NCBI GenBank assembly: GCA_036417435.1
Contig: CM070901.1
Coordinates: forward strand, 4,562,001-4,626,000
Length of the DNA: 64,000 nt
Reading direction: 5' to 3'
Source: Inia geoffrensis
Lineage: Eukaryota; Chordata; Mammalia; Artiodactyla; Iniidae
The translations under genes were made by a program, and so were the position numbers. Shown piece by piece: positions 11,066 through 23,860 of the stretch; within the stretch, counting starts at the first letter, position 1, and the number at the start of each line of letters is the position of its first letter. The notes under the pieces were generated by a model, which ran no database searches, was not told the DNA's origin, and worked only from the letters and a program-made list of their open reading frames with translations.

Positions 11066-11591
11066 TGTGGTGGGCAGAATAATGACACCCTCCCCTAAAG
11101 ATTTTATATCCTAACCCCTGGAGTCTGTTTAGTATGTTATCTAACATAGGAAAAGGGACTTTGCAGTTAAAAGTCCTTGAGATGGAGAAATTATCCCCGA
11201 TTATAGAGGTGGGCCTAATTTAATGACAAGGGTCTTTATGAGAGGAGGAAGCAGGAAGGTCAGAGTCAGAGAAGGAGATAGGAGGACAGGAAAAAAGAGG
11301 TCAGAGAGAAGGAGAGAGATTGAAGGTGAAGGAAGCTGGCCATGAGCCAGGGGATGCAGATGGTCTCTGGAGCTGGGAAGAAGAGGAGCAAACTCTCCCC
11401 AGAACAGTCATCAGCAAAGTAATGGACTCTCTTTCTGAGCCTCCAGGAGGGACACAGATTTGTCAACAGTGGTTTTAGCCCTGGAAGATCCGTTTTAGAC
11501 TTCTGACCTCCAGGACTGTAAGAGAATAAATTTGTGTTGCTTAAGCCACCGAGTTTGTAATTTGTTACAGCCGCAATAGAAAACTAATACA
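11066..11591 (+). mobile_element. Solo MLT1-type LTR (ERVL-MaLR)
   Basis: The element starts TGTGGTGGGCAGAATAATG and ends with AAACTAATACA, the usual MLT1 termini, and includes AAAGGGACTTTGCAG, CTTGAGATGGAGAAATTATC, GACCTCCAGGACTGTAAGAG and AATAAATTTGTGTTG, which carries the polyadenylation signal. No internal retroviral genes flank it, so it is a solo LTR. The possible 5-bp flanks ATACC and ATATT are decayed. Confidence 0.88.
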
Positions 11592-12062
11592 ATATTGAAT
11601 GTGATCCTTTAAAAAGGAGCTATTTTAAGTTCTACTTATATGTCTGCTTTTTAATAAGGTTTCTATTTTGATTCGTAGTTTCCTTTTAACACTAAAGATG
11701 ACACGTTTTGTATGTTAAATCCTACTGCATAGGAATGGATAAACACAGGTGGAATTCAACTAAGTACTCATACAAGCTACTTCTTATGCATCACATTTAT
11801 TTTAGTGATACCATATTTATCGTGCAGCTTGTCTTTCTTTACATTTTAATTTTCCCATTTGCTCTATTTTCTTTATTTTATTTTGGTACCCATCATTTTT
11901 AAGCTCCGTATAGTTCACTCTATATTCCAAGACCGTGCTTTTCCCTTGGGGTTGGCAAAAATTTGCCACTCGCCATATCAGATAGAGAAGAGTGGCTTTT
12001 TGTGCTGAAATTCAGGAAACAAGTAATTCTTGAGTCTCTTTTACGTACATTTGAAAACTATG
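11592..12062. other. Unassigned AT-rich intergenic DNA
   Basis: No gene or named repeat was recognised between the LTR and the full-length L1. Confidence 0.5.
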
Positions 12063-12075
12063 GTCTAGTAAAGGA

Positions 12076-13091
12076 GTGGGATCAAGATGACAGAGGAGGA
12101 AAACCCTGAGCTCACCTCATCCCATGAACACACCAGAGCTACAACCACATGTAGAGCAACTCTCTCTGAGAATGACCTGAAGACCAGCAGAACGGCTCTT
12201 TTACAGCTAAGGATATGAAGAAAAAACCCATATCAAGACAGGTAGGAAGGGAAGAGAAGTGATCTAATCAACACCCATGCCACCACAGGTGACTGAGAAG
12301 AATAGGGTGACATCGCAGGCTTGGGGATCCTCCCCAAGGAGTGAGGGGCTTGAGCCCCACATTGGGCACCCCAACCCTGGGGTCTGGCACCAGGGGAGAG
12401 GAGCGCCCTTGGCTGGGACTGACAGAACCAAGGGCTGTAGGAAACAGAGACTCTGCGCTTGAAGGGCTCAGGCACAGACCTGCCTTCTCCCGGTCCCACC
12501 ACGGAGGCGGCATGCTGCAAAGTGATTTGTGCTCTGGCCAGCCCTCAGTGGGCTCTGGCTCCAGCCCTGCACCCACAAAGGTGACACCCTGGTGCACCCA
12601 GAAGAAGCCCAAGTGCATGACCGCTTCTGATCCAGCTCCCAAAGCAACTGGGCACACTTAAACATCATAAAGATATTCCCACACAAGGACACACTTTCAA
12701 GAATGGGATAGGTAACTGTTTGGCCTCATTTCATAGAGACAAACAGAGAAAGTCAAACAAAATGATAAGACAGGGGGATATTCCAAATGAAAAAAATAAG
12801 ATAAAACCCCAGGAAAAAATCCTAGTGAAATGAAGGTAAATAATTTACCTGATAAAGGGTTCATAGTCTTCAAAATGGTCGCCAAACTCAGGAAAAGAAT
12901 AGAGGAACACGTGATAGTTTCAATAAAGATTTAGAATATATAAAAAAGAACCAGTCAGAGCTGAAGAATATAATAAGTGAAATGAAAAATACACTGGAAG
13001 GAATTAACAGCAGATTAGGTGATACAGAAGTATGCATAAATGACAGAGTAGTGGAAATCACCCAATCAGAACAACAAAAAGAAAAAAATAT

Positions 13092-13122
<31 letters not shown>

Positions 13123-16100
13123 TGCCACACAGCTTGTGGGATCTTAGTTCCCCAGCCAGAGATCAAACCCGGGCCCCCTGTGGTGGAAACATGGAATCCT
13201 AAGCACTGTACTACCAGGGAATTCCCTTTATTTTTTTTATTTAAATGAAGATAGTTTAAGGGACCTTTGGGACATCATCAGACACACTAATATTCACTTT
13301 ATAGGCATCCCAGGACAAGAGAGAGAAAGGGACAAGAAAACACATTTAATGCAATAATGGCTGAAAAATTCCCTAACCTGAAGAAAGAAACAGATATCCA
13401 GGCTCAGTGAGCAAAGAGAGTTCCAAACAAGATGAACCAAAAGTGATCCACACTAAGACATATCATAATTAAAATGGTAAAAGTTAAAGATAAAGAGATA
13501 ATTTTAAAGACAGCAAGAGAAAAAGAGTCACATATATGGGAAACCATATATCAGCTGAGTTTTCAGCCAAAACTTTGCAGGTCAGAAAATAGTGGCATGA
13601 TATATTTAAAGTACTGAAAGGAAAAAAATCTACAACCAAGGATACTCTGCTCAGCAAGCTTATCATTCAGAATTGAAGGAGAGATAAAGTTTCCCAGACA
13701 AGTAAAAGCTAAAAGAGTTCATTGATACTAAGCCAGCCTTATAAGAAATGTTAAAGGTTCTTCTTTAAGAGAAAAAGAAGCCATAACAAGAAATAAGAAA
13801 ATATATGAAGGGAAAAATTCTCACTGGTAAAGATAAGTATACAGTAAAGGCACTGGATTAACCACTTAAAAATCTAGAATGAAGGTTAAAAGACAAAATG
13901 TTGTAAAATCAACTATAACTACAATAAACGATAAAGGATAAACATAATGATGTAAATTCTGACATCAAAAACATAAAATGTGGGAGGGAGAGTAAAAAAA
14001 TGTAGAGCCTTTAGAATGTGTTTGAATTTAAATGGCCATCAGTTTAAAACAGAGATATATAGAGGTTGATCTTTCTGAACCTCATGATAACCACAAACCA
14101 AAACCTACAATAGATACACAAAAACACAGAGAAAGGAACACAAACACAGCATTCAAGAAAAGCATCAAACCACAAGGGAAAAGACCAAATGAAGAAAAGA
14201 ACAGAGAAGAATTACAAAAATAAGCAGAAAGCTAGTAACAAAATGGCAATAAATACATACCTATCAATAATCACTTAAATGTAAATGGAGTAAATGCTCC
14301 AACGAAAAGAATGTCTGAATGGATTAAAAAACAAGACCCACATATATGTTGCCTACAAGAAATTCACGTCAGAGCTAAAATACACACAGACTAAAAGTGA
14401 AGGGATCGAAAAGGATATTTCGTGCAAAAGGAGACAAAAAGAAAGCTGAGTAGCAATACTCATATCAGACAAAATAGAATTTAAAACAAGGTTATAACAA
14501 AAGTCAAAGAAGGGAATTATATAATGATAAAGAGGTCAGTCCAAGAAGAGGATACAACATTTGTAAACATATATGCACCTACCATAGAAGCATCTAAATG
14601 TATAATGCAAATATTAACAGACATTAAGGGAGAAATCGACAGTAATACAATAATAGTACGGAACTTTAACACCCCACCTACATCAATGGACAAATCGTCC
14701 AGACAGAAAATCAATAAGGAAACACTGGCACTAAATGACACATTAAACCAGATGGACTTAATAGATATTCTCAGACCATTCCATCCAAAAATGGCAGAAT
14801 GTGCAATCCTCGCAAGTGCACATGGAACTTTCTCCAGGATAGTTCACCTGCTAGGCCACAAAATAAGTCTCAATAAATTTAAGATTGAAATCATATCAAG
14901 CATCTTTTCTGACTGCAACAGTATGAAACTAGAAATCAATTATAGGAAGAAAACTGAAAAAATTGCAAACATAAGGAGACTAAACAATATGCTACTAAAA
15001 AAACAATGGGTCAATGAAGAAATCAAAGAGGAAATGAAAAAAATACATTGAGATGAATGAAAATAAAAACATAACTTTCCAAAGTCTATGGAACACAGCA
15101 AAAACATTTCTAAGAGGAAATTTATAGCAATATAGATATCAAGAAATAAGAAAAATATCAAATAAACAGCCTAACTTTCCACCTAAAGAATTTAGAAGAA
15201 GAACAAACAAAACCCAAAGTTAGTAAAATGAAGGAAATAATAAAGATCAGAGCAGAAATAAGTAAAATTGTGACCAAAAAAGTAATAGAAAAGATCAATG
15301 AAACTAAGGGCTTTTTTTCTGAAATGATAAAAAAAAAATTGACGAACCTTTAGCCTAACTCATCAAGAAAAAAAGAGAGAGGAGCCCAAGATAATAAAAT
15401 CAGAAACGAAAGCAAACAAGTTACAACCGGTATCACAGAAATACAATCATAAGAGAATACTACAGTAATACACCAACAAATTGGACAAACTAGAAGAAGT
15501 GGGTAAGTTTTAAGAAACATACAATCTTCCAAGATTGAATCAGGAAGAAATAGAAAATCTAAACAGACTGATTACAAGTAATGAAATTAAATAGGTAGTA
15601 AAAAAAACTCCCAACAAACAAAAGTCCAGCACCAGATAGCTTCACAGGGAAATTCAACTAAACATTTAAGGAAGATTTAATACCTATACTTCTCCAACTA
15701 TTTCAAAAAATTGAAGAGGAGGGAACACTTTCAAACTCTATGAGGCCAGATTTACCCTGATACCAAAATCAGACATAGACACTACAAGAAAAGAAAACTA
15801 TAGGTCAGTATACCTGATAAACATAGATGTAAAAATCCTCAACAATATATTAGCAAATTTAATCCAACAATACATTAAAAGGATCATACACCATGATCAA
15901 GTGGGATTTATCCCAAGGATGCAAGGGTTTTTCAGTATCTGTAAATCAATCAATGTGATACACCACATTAACAAATTGAAGAATAAAAATCATATAATCA
16001 TCTCAATAGATGCAGAAAAAGCTTTTGACCAAATTCAGCATCCATTATGGCAAAAACGCTCTAGAAAGTGGGCATAGAGGGAACCTACCTCAACATAATA

Positions 16101-18351
16101 GAGACCATATATAACAAACCCACAGCTAACATACTCAACAGTGAAAAGCTGAAAGCATTTCCTCTAAGATCAGGAACAAGACAAGGACGCCCACTCTCAC
16201 CACTTTTATTCAACATATTATTGGAAGTCCTAGCCACAGCAATCAGAGAAGAAAAAGAAATAAAAAGGATTCCAAATTGGAAAGAAAGAAATAAGACTGT
16301 CACTATTTGCAAATGACATCATCCTGCACATAGAAAATCCTAAATATGCACCGGAAAACTACTAGAGCTCATCAATAAATGCAGTAAAGTTGCAGAATAC
16401 AAAATTAATATACAGAAATCTGTTGCATTTATATACACTAACAATGAACTATGAGAGAAATTAAGGAAACAATCCCATTTACCACTGCATCATAAAGAAT
16501 AAAATTCCCAGGAATAAATCTACCCAAGAGGTAAAAGACCTGTACTCAGAAAACTATAAGACACTGATGAAAAAAAACTGAAGATGACACAAAGAGATGG
16601 AAAGATATAACGTGTTCTTATTGGAAGGATCAATATTGTTAAAATGAACATACTCCCCAAGGCAATCTACAGATTTGATGCCATCCCTATCAAAATACCC
16701 ATGGCATTTTTCACAGAACTAGAACAAATAATCCTAAAATTCACATGAAACCACAGAAGATCCCAAAGAGCCAAAGCAATCTTGAGAAAGAAATACAAAG
16801 CTGGGGGTATCAGGCTCGCTGACTTCAAACTATAATACAAAGCTACAGTAATCAAAGCAGCATGTTACTGGCACAAAAACAGACACATATATCAATGGAA
16901 CAGGTTAGAAAGCCCAGAAATAAACCCATGCACATATATTCAATGAATCTACGAAAAAAGAGGCAAGAATGTACAATGGGGAAAAATACAGTCTCTTCAA
17001 TAAGTGGTGTTGGGAAAAGTGGATGGTTACACATAAAAAAGAATGAAACTAGATGTATATCATACTATATAAAAATAAAATGGATTAAAGACTTAATGTA
17101 AGACCTGAAATCGTAAATTTCCTAGAAGAAAACTTAGGCAGTACACTCTTTGGCAACGGTCTTAGCAATATTTTTTGGATATGTCTTCTCAACCAAGGAC
17201 AACAAAAGCAAAAATAAACAAATAGGACTACAGCAAATTAAAAAGCTTTTGCACAGTGAAGAAAACCATCAACAAAACAAAAGGCAACCTACTGAATGGG
17301 AGAAGATATTTGCAAAAGATACGTCTAAAGGGGTTAATATCCAAAATATATAATGCACTCATACAACTCAATAGAAAAAAAAAATCTGATTAAAAAATGG
17401 ACAGAGGACCTGAATAGGCATTTTTCCAAAGAAGACATACAAATGGCCAACAGGGAAAAGAAAAGATGCTCAATATCACTAACAATCAGGGAAATGCAAA
17501 TCAAAATCATGAGATATCACCTCATACCTATTATAATGGATATCATCAAAAAGACAAGAAATGATTAAATGTTGGCAAGGATGTGGAAAAATGGGAACTC
17601 TTGTTCACTGTTGGTAAGATTGTAAGTTGGTGCAGCCACTGTGAAAAACAGTATGGAGTTTCCTTGAAAAATAGAACTGTCATACAATCCATCAGTTCTA
17701 CTCCCGGGTATTTATCTGAAGAAAACAAAGAACACTAACTCTGAAAGATATATATACTCCAATGTTCATAGCAGCTTTTTTTTTTTTACAACAGCCAAGT
17801 TATGGAAGCAACCTAAGTGCATATCGACAGATGAATGGATAAAGAAGATTTGACATGTGTATACACATACACGCACACACACACACAAAATGGAATATTA
17901 CTCAGCCATAAAAAGAATGAAAGCTTGCCATTTGGGACAACATGGATGGACCCAAACGGTATTATGCTAAGGGAAAAAAATCAGAGAAAGGCCAATACTC
18001 TGTTTTCATTTATATGTAGAATGTAAAAACCAAGACAAATCAGCAAATACAACAAAACAGAAACAGAATCACAGATACAGAGAACACACTATTGGTTACC
18101 AGAGGGGAGAGTGGTGGGGAGAGGGGCAAAATAGGTGAAGGGGATTAAGAGGTATAAACTACCAGTTATAAAATAAATAGGTCACAGGGATGTAATGTAC
18201 AGCACAGGAAATATAGTCACTGTTTTATAATAAATTTGGTGTGTAATCTACAAAAATATCAAATCACTCTATTGCACACCTGAAACTAATATAATATTGT
18301 AAGCCAACTATACTTCAATAAAAAATAAATAAGTAAATACAATAAAATACA
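12076..18351 (+). mobile_element. Full-length but inactive L1
   Basis: A complete older L1 lies between identical 13-bp target-site duplications, GTCTAGTAAAGGA (12063-12075 and 18352-18364). In order it has a 5'UTR starting GTGGGATCAAGATGACAG (a decayed YY1-type site), a GC-rich leader (to about 12690), ORF1 (about 12690-13790, split by a SINE), ORF2 from about 14250 (endonuclease to about 15050, reverse transcriptase about 15540-16400, C-terminus to about 17990) and a 3'UTR ending in an A-rich tail. Both frames are broken by many stops and shifts. The endonuclease GDFN motif reads RNFN (Asn codon 14662-14664) and the reverse transcriptase FADD motif reads FAND (Asn codon 16312-16314). Confidence 0.95.
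13089..13227 (-). mobile_element. CHR-1-type SINE inside L1 ORF1
   Basis: An antisense, about 110-bp SINE of the GGGAATTCCCTGGT family: TTTA-repeat tail on the left, GGATCTTAGTTCCCCAGCC in the middle and a head ending ACCAGGGAATTCCC on the right. It splits the L1 ORF1 region and so is younger than that L1. Confidence 0.88.
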
Positions 18352-18364
18352 GTCTAGTAAAGGA

Positions 18365-19703
18365 ATCAGTAGACATAGAACATGTAGAGAATTTTCAATG
18401 GTAAAAATCGCTATTTCATTAACCTTCTTGATCTCCATTTTAATTAAACTTGTTTTTGATCTAAATTTGGACAAGACTTACTTGGCCAACTAAGTAGATA
18501 GAGGAAAAATGCAAGAATAGACAAATACAAGACACACAAATGTTCTCTGGACTCCATCTTTTCCTGATTTCCCTAAATGCTTTCATCTATATTCTGTGCC
18601 GTTCCTTTCCCATTAGTATATGGCCCCTCTTCAACCCAGCAAACAAACATTAAGTACATGGATTAGGGCCAGGAATAAAGAAAAGCACGAGAATTAACTG
18701 TAAGTCCAGGAAAATTTTGATCGCCAGCAAGTATTCCCCTAAATCAGAATATGGACACAGCCCCCAGGTTAAATACCAAATCCCAGAGCAGCAGCATGGT
18801 AGCATCTGGGTGGGGATTATTTGATCCTGGGGTTTATGCTGAAATCCACCTCAGGGAAATTAGATCCTCCTCAGGGACTCTGAAGCCACGTGTAAATTGT
18901 AACAAAGACCCAGATAGCAAGATTTTAAAACTTATAAATACTGTATTAGTTTTGTACAGATTAGATAAGAAATACTTAAACTCTGCCTTAAAGTAGAAAG
19001 TGGTCTAATACTTTGGCCTTCGCAGTATTATAGTTCTAGATAGAATGTACCAGTTGTACAATGAGTCACAAAATTGGAAAATACTATATACAAAAATTTT
19101 TAAAAGAGATAAATTAGGGAGTAGTTATTTGTGTGTATATATGTGTATATTATATATATATATATATTTTTTTCTCTTCTGTTTGTTTTGCTAAAGGATT
19201 CATAGAAAGTAACTGATATGTTTGAAAGGTGATACTTGCCTAATTGGTGAGCAATATTTAACAATCCCCTTTCCCATTCCCCCCAGCCCCGCCACCCCGG
19301 TTTACTGTCTTGGCTTACGTTGTGGGCTGGTCAGGGGTGACTGTGCACTGCACTGCTGCATACCACCTCCAAGTTCCTGCCCTGAGGTCTCAGCCTGCTG
19401 CAGATGCCTTTTGTTGAATTGGTAGCCTTGGTCAGAACTAACAGCAGAGGACAGTGTACCAGAGTTAATGACTAGAAAGAGAATTTGTGAATGCAAAGGA
19501 ATATACATGAGTTACCAAGTTGGGGGAGAAAGACAAAATCAGGAGGAGAAACTCGAGGATGTTTTAGTTTCTTTGAACTCCAGGGATAAGGTGAACCAAA
19601 TACCCAAGTCGATTAGGGTTTCAATAAAGATGGAATTAAAAATCCTCCACTCCCGTTTGCCTTGGCAAAGGCCTTCTCCCCGTGTTAATTATATTAAACT
19701 GAC
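18365..19703. other. Unassigned intergenic DNA
   Basis: About 1.3 kb with no gene or named repeat. A TA-rich run lies at about 19138-19170. Short open frames on both strands are not credible genes. Confidence 0.55.
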
Positions 19704-19714
19704 AAAAGATACAA

Positions 19715-20404
19715 TTGCGGCACTATTAAGAGCCCAGATATGCGAAAAAACCAAAGTGTCTGTCGAGATGAATCGATAAAAAGATGTGATATATATATAC
19801 ACACACACACTCATATACAACATGGTGTATTGTTCAGTCATGAGAAAGAAGAAAATCCTGCCATTTTCAGTCACATGGATAGACCTTGAGGGCATTATGC
19901 TTAAGTGAGGTAAGTCAGAGAAAGACAAATACTGTGTGATCTCACTTGTGTGTGGAATTCAAAAAATCCAAATTTACAGAAACAGAGAGTAAAATGGTAG
20001 TAACCAGGGGCTGTGGGTTGGGGAAATGGGGATATGTGGGTCAAAGGGTATAAGCTTCCAGTTATAAGATGAATAAGTTCTGGGGTTCTAACGTACAGGA
20101 TGGTTTATCATTAATAATAGTGTATTGTTACATAATAATATTTATGTTACATAATATTTATGTTACATATAATTGATTATCAATAATTATAGTTAATAAT
20201 ACTCTATTATAAACTTGAAAGTTGCTATGAGAGTAGACCTTAAATGTTCTCATCACGGAAAAGAAATGGTAATTATGTGACATAATGGGGGTGTTAGCCA
20301 ATGCTATGGCGGTAATCATTTTGTAATGTATAAGTGTATCAAATCAAACTTACACAATGTTATATGTCAATTATATATCAATAAAGCTAGGGGGAAAAAA
20401 CAAG
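19715..20404 (+). mobile_element. 5'-truncated L1, 3' end only
   Basis: This starts in the ORF2 C-terminus (TACAACATGGTGTATTGTTC, then the GGCATTATGCTTAAGTGAGG region) and runs through the 3'UTR to ATATATCAATAAAGCTAGG and an A-rich tail. Target-site duplications AAAAGATACAA lie at 19704-19714 and 20405-20415. The 3'UTR contains a 16-bp unit ACATAATATTTATGTT repeated twice near 20140-20170. Confidence 0.88.
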
Positions 20405-20716
20405 AAAAGATACAAATGAAGTAACTTGTAATTAGAAGCAGAGCAACACACGGTTTAGTTAGCTACATTTTAAAAGAAAGTCTCCGCCGGGGTGTCAGTC
20501 TGTGAGACTTTCTTGCTGCAGAGGAAAGATTAAATCATGAAGGGAAAAATCCAAGTCATGGATAAAAAGGTAAAACAAAGCCCACATACTTAAGTGATTT
20601 TAGGGTACTGGAGATGTTGGCTAAGTGGTGTTGATGATAAACCTTTGTGTTCAATATGCATATATCTTGCATGGTTTTAGGTCACCTGCATTCCTGCTTA
20701 GAAGTAGTAACCTTGG

Positions 20717-21020
20717 GGACTTCCCTGGTGGCGCAGTGGCTACGAATCCGCCTGCGAATGAAGGGGACACGGATTCTATTCCTGATCTGGGAAGATCCCA
20801 CATGCCGCGGAGCAACTAAGCCCTTGCGCTGCAACTACTGAAGCCCGCGCGCCTAAAGCCCGTGCTCCACAACAAGAGAAGCCACTGCAATGAGAAGCCC
20901 GCACACAGCAGTGAAGAATAGCCCCGGCTCGCCGCAACTAGAGAAAGCCCGCGTGCAACAGCGAAGACCCAAAGCAGCCAAAAATAAAAATAAACAAATA
21001 AATAAATTAAAAAAAAAAAA
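20717..21020 (+). mobile_element. CHR-2-type SINE, long form (first of a nested pair)
   Basis: Long CHR-2 element with an A box, an A-rich tail and a B box altered to GATTCTATTCC. Its target-site duplication AGTAGTAACCTTGG is at 20703-20716; the right-hand copy (21235-21248) lies beyond a second SINE, showing that the second one inserted into this element's 3' edge. Confidence 0.9.
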
Positions 21021-21027
21021 CCGTAGT

Positions 21028-21234
21028 GGGGCTTCCCTGCTGGCGCAGTGGTTGGGAGTCCACCTGCTGATGCAGGGGGCGCGGGTTCGTGCCCCGGTCC
21101 GGGAAGATCTCACATGCCACGGAGCGGCTGGGCCCGTGGGCCATGGCCGCTGGGCCTGCGTGTCCGGAACTGGTGCTCTGCAATGGGAGAGGCCACAGCA
21201 GTGAAATGCCCGCGTAATGCAAAAAAAAAAAAAA
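21028..21234 (+). mobile_element. CHR-2-type SINE, short form (second of a nested pair)
   Basis: Short CHR-2 form with A and B boxes and a 15-base A tail. It sits between the A tail of the preceding SINE plus GTAGT (21023-21027) and a second GTAGT (21236-21240), consistent with insertion into the older element's right-hand duplication. Confidence 0.9.
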
Positions 21235-21249
21235 AGTAGTAACCTTGGT

Positions 21250-21795
21250 CAGGGAAGTTGAAACACTCTCTTGGAAACCTGCGCCCTGGGAAACTTCGCT
21301 GAGGATTGCAGGAACTGTCTCAACCTATAGCTAGAATTGTCCCATCTGCCCCATAATGATCACTCCCAGAATTGTACCAACATCAGCTCCTCCCTCATGG
21401 GCTGGAGCGGCCTACTCCTTAACGTGAGAAATTTCTAAAAATGTGCCCCTTGGAACCCTGACTGTCTGCTCTGGAAGGTCTCTCTCATGCTCCCCCGTCC
21501 CCACCTCATTCTTCTGTTTCGTGGAAATAAGGCCTTAGGAAATAAGGCTAAGCCTGTGAATATGAAACAAATTGTGTGTGTATTATGGACCAAGGGTTCC
21601 TCCTTACTGATTTTTGTATGTTCATAATTTCATAACCAACTATTAGGACTTTCCAACTTCAGGAGGCTGTGATACTTCTAGAACATATCTGTCATTACAA
21701 ACCGAGTTCTTCTCTCATCTTAAATTGTGAACCTCTATGATAATTTGGGGATATAGAAAACATTAACTTTGTGGCAGTTAGAAAAGAGAAAAAAG
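21250..21795. other. Unassigned intergenic DNA
   Basis: No gene or named repeat was recognised here. Confidence 0.5.
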
Positions 21796-21910
21796 GGAAT
21801 TCCCTGCTGGTCCAGTGGTTAGGACTCGGTGCTTTCACTGTTGTGGGCCTGGATTTGATCCCTGGTTGGGGAACTAAGATCCCACAAGCCATGAGGCACG
21901 GCCAAAAATA
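21796..21910 (+). mobile_element. CHR-1-type SINE
   Basis: Head GGGAATTCCCTGCTGGTCC, a decayed B-box region (GGATTTGATCCCTGG) and tail GGAACTAAGATCCCACAAGC. It is about 110 bp long, the usual length of this family. No clear target-site duplication was found. Confidence 0.88.
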
Positions 21911-21964
21911 ATTTCTTTTTACTTAAAAAAAAAAGCATGCATATGTGATAATCTTTTTTTTTTA

Positions 21965-22060
21965 ATTTAGTAAACATTTATTGAGGGCATAGTATGTGCC
22001 AGGTATTGCATGTACATGAACTACTGGACAAATTGTTGCCCAAAGTCTTGCAAGAACATA
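21965..22060 (-). repeat. MIR/L2 3'-end-like relic
   Basis: AAACATTTATTGAGGGCATA followed by GTATGTGCCAGGTATTGC matches the shared antisense 3' end of MIR and L2. Too little remains to choose between them. Confidence 0.5.
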
Positions 22061-22835
22061 CTTTCAAAAATAAATAATTGTTTATAACAGCAGAGTAGTT
22101 ATGAGAATGGGATTGTTTCCAAAGTATATAAAATACTTTGTACTGTATAATAGTTTAAGCTTTTTCTTCTAATTTTGTTTATAGTATTAAATGTTCATGA
22201 AACTCTTTTTTTTTTTTATAGACAGAATAAAGGGACAATTCAGCCACATCTTTCTTGGAATTACCACAACTTCTAAATTATTGAAAAAAGTCCTGGATTA
22301 TTACAAGGGCTTTTCTAACTGGTCGTGTTGTTTCTGTTCTTACCCATTTAAAGTGAACTGTCTACCCTGAAGCCAGATAATTTTTTTATATTGTTAATTT
22401 ATGTCACTTCCCTGCTTAAGACCCTCCATTGAGGGTCTTTCCACTTGAAAAAAATTTGAATCTTTTAATATATATTATAAATATTTTAGCCCAATCACGT
22501 TTTGTTGGGTGCAACATATTTACAAAACAAAACAAAAAAAATTACGATACATATGAATGAAATTGAATCTGATTAACAAGCAGCTCTATCCCAACCAGCT
22601 ACTTAAAAGGAATGCAAAAACCTGTTAGCCTGCATATATTAAGAGTTCTGAGACATCGGTCCAAAATTATATCTGGGAAAGAGATGTGGAGAAACTCCAA
22701 AAATTTTAGGACAAAATCCAAACTTGTAACCATAGTCTTCTTGGTACTAAATTCTAGAGAAAGCAAAGGGACAACCCACTTCTTGCTTTCTATTATATAT
22801 TTCTCTAGTTGATAATCTTTCTCAGGTATTACTAC
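22061..22835. other. Unassigned AT-rich intergenic DNA
   Basis: No gene or named repeat is recognised; a few A and T runs are present. Confidence 0.5.
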
Positions 22836-23860
22836 ATACTATAAAGTGCATAAATATTAAGAGCACAGCTCAGTCAGTTTTCACATATGCATACTCCCAG
22901 GTAACCACCAATTAGATCTAGATCAGAACATTTCCAGCGCTCCCGCAGGTTTCCTTACGTCCCCTCCCAGTCATTACTTCCTCCGTAGAGAAACCCTGTT
23001 CATACCTCTGTTGCCATAGATTGGATATCCCTATTCTTTATCTTCATATGAATGGAATTATACAGAATGTATTTTTTGTGTGTCTGCATTCTTTTGCTTG
23101 ACACTATGCCTATAAAATTCATCTGTGTTGTTGCGTATAGCAGTGGTTTATTCTTTATATTGCTGAGTAGTATTCTATCATACGCATATACCAAAAGAGA
23201 TTTATATTGGTTCCTGTGGACTGATATTTGGATTGTTTCCAGGTTTTGTCTCTGATGGATAAAGTGACTATGAACATCCCTGTACATGTGTTTTGATGGA
23301 CACGTATGCTAATTTCTCCTGGGCCTACAGCCAGAAGTGGAATTTCAATGGCATAAGGTATTGTGCATGTTATATTTTAGTTTATTTATACTTCTGCCAA
23401 GGAGTTTTCCAAACTTGGTTGTACCAAGTTACATCCCCAGTAACAATGTACGGGAGTTCCAGGTGTTTCGAATCCTTTCCAACACTTGCTATTATCAATC
23501 TTTTCATAATTTTAGCCTCATGTTGGGTGTATTGTGAAATCTCTGTGGTGTTAATTTGCATTTCCTTCTGACTAATAATGCACACTTTTTCACGTGCTGA
23601 CTATCCATCTGGATATCTTCTTTTAATGAAGTGCCTGTCCAAGTCTTCTGTCCATTTTTTGGGTTGTTTACTTTTAAAAAATTGATTAGTAGGAGATTTT
23701 TAAACATTTTGGGTATGAATCATTTATCAGCTATAGATATCCATGTGTCAGATATATATCCCTTAGGTTGGCCTGTAAGACAATGCTTCAGGATGATCTT
23801 GAAAGGATATTCTATCATCATTTTGCCCTATTTCCAGAGTGTGGGTGAGTTTTCCTAAAA
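22836..23860 (-). repeat. Ancient L1M remnant, antisense
   Basis: About 1 kb matches the antisense 3' region of old L1 elements in order: TCACATATGCATACTCCCAG, ATGAATGGAATTATACAG, TATTGCTGAGTAGTATTC, GGATTGTTTCCAGGTTTTG, CAGCCAGAAGTGGAATTTC and TAATTTGCATTTCCTTCTGA. Open frames of 66-95 codons on it are remnants or chance. Confidence 0.75.

Noticed and set aside
12341..12661. Overlapping frames of 95-129 codons on both strands
   Set aside because: They lie in the GC-rich 5'UTR of the full-length L1 and show no domain.
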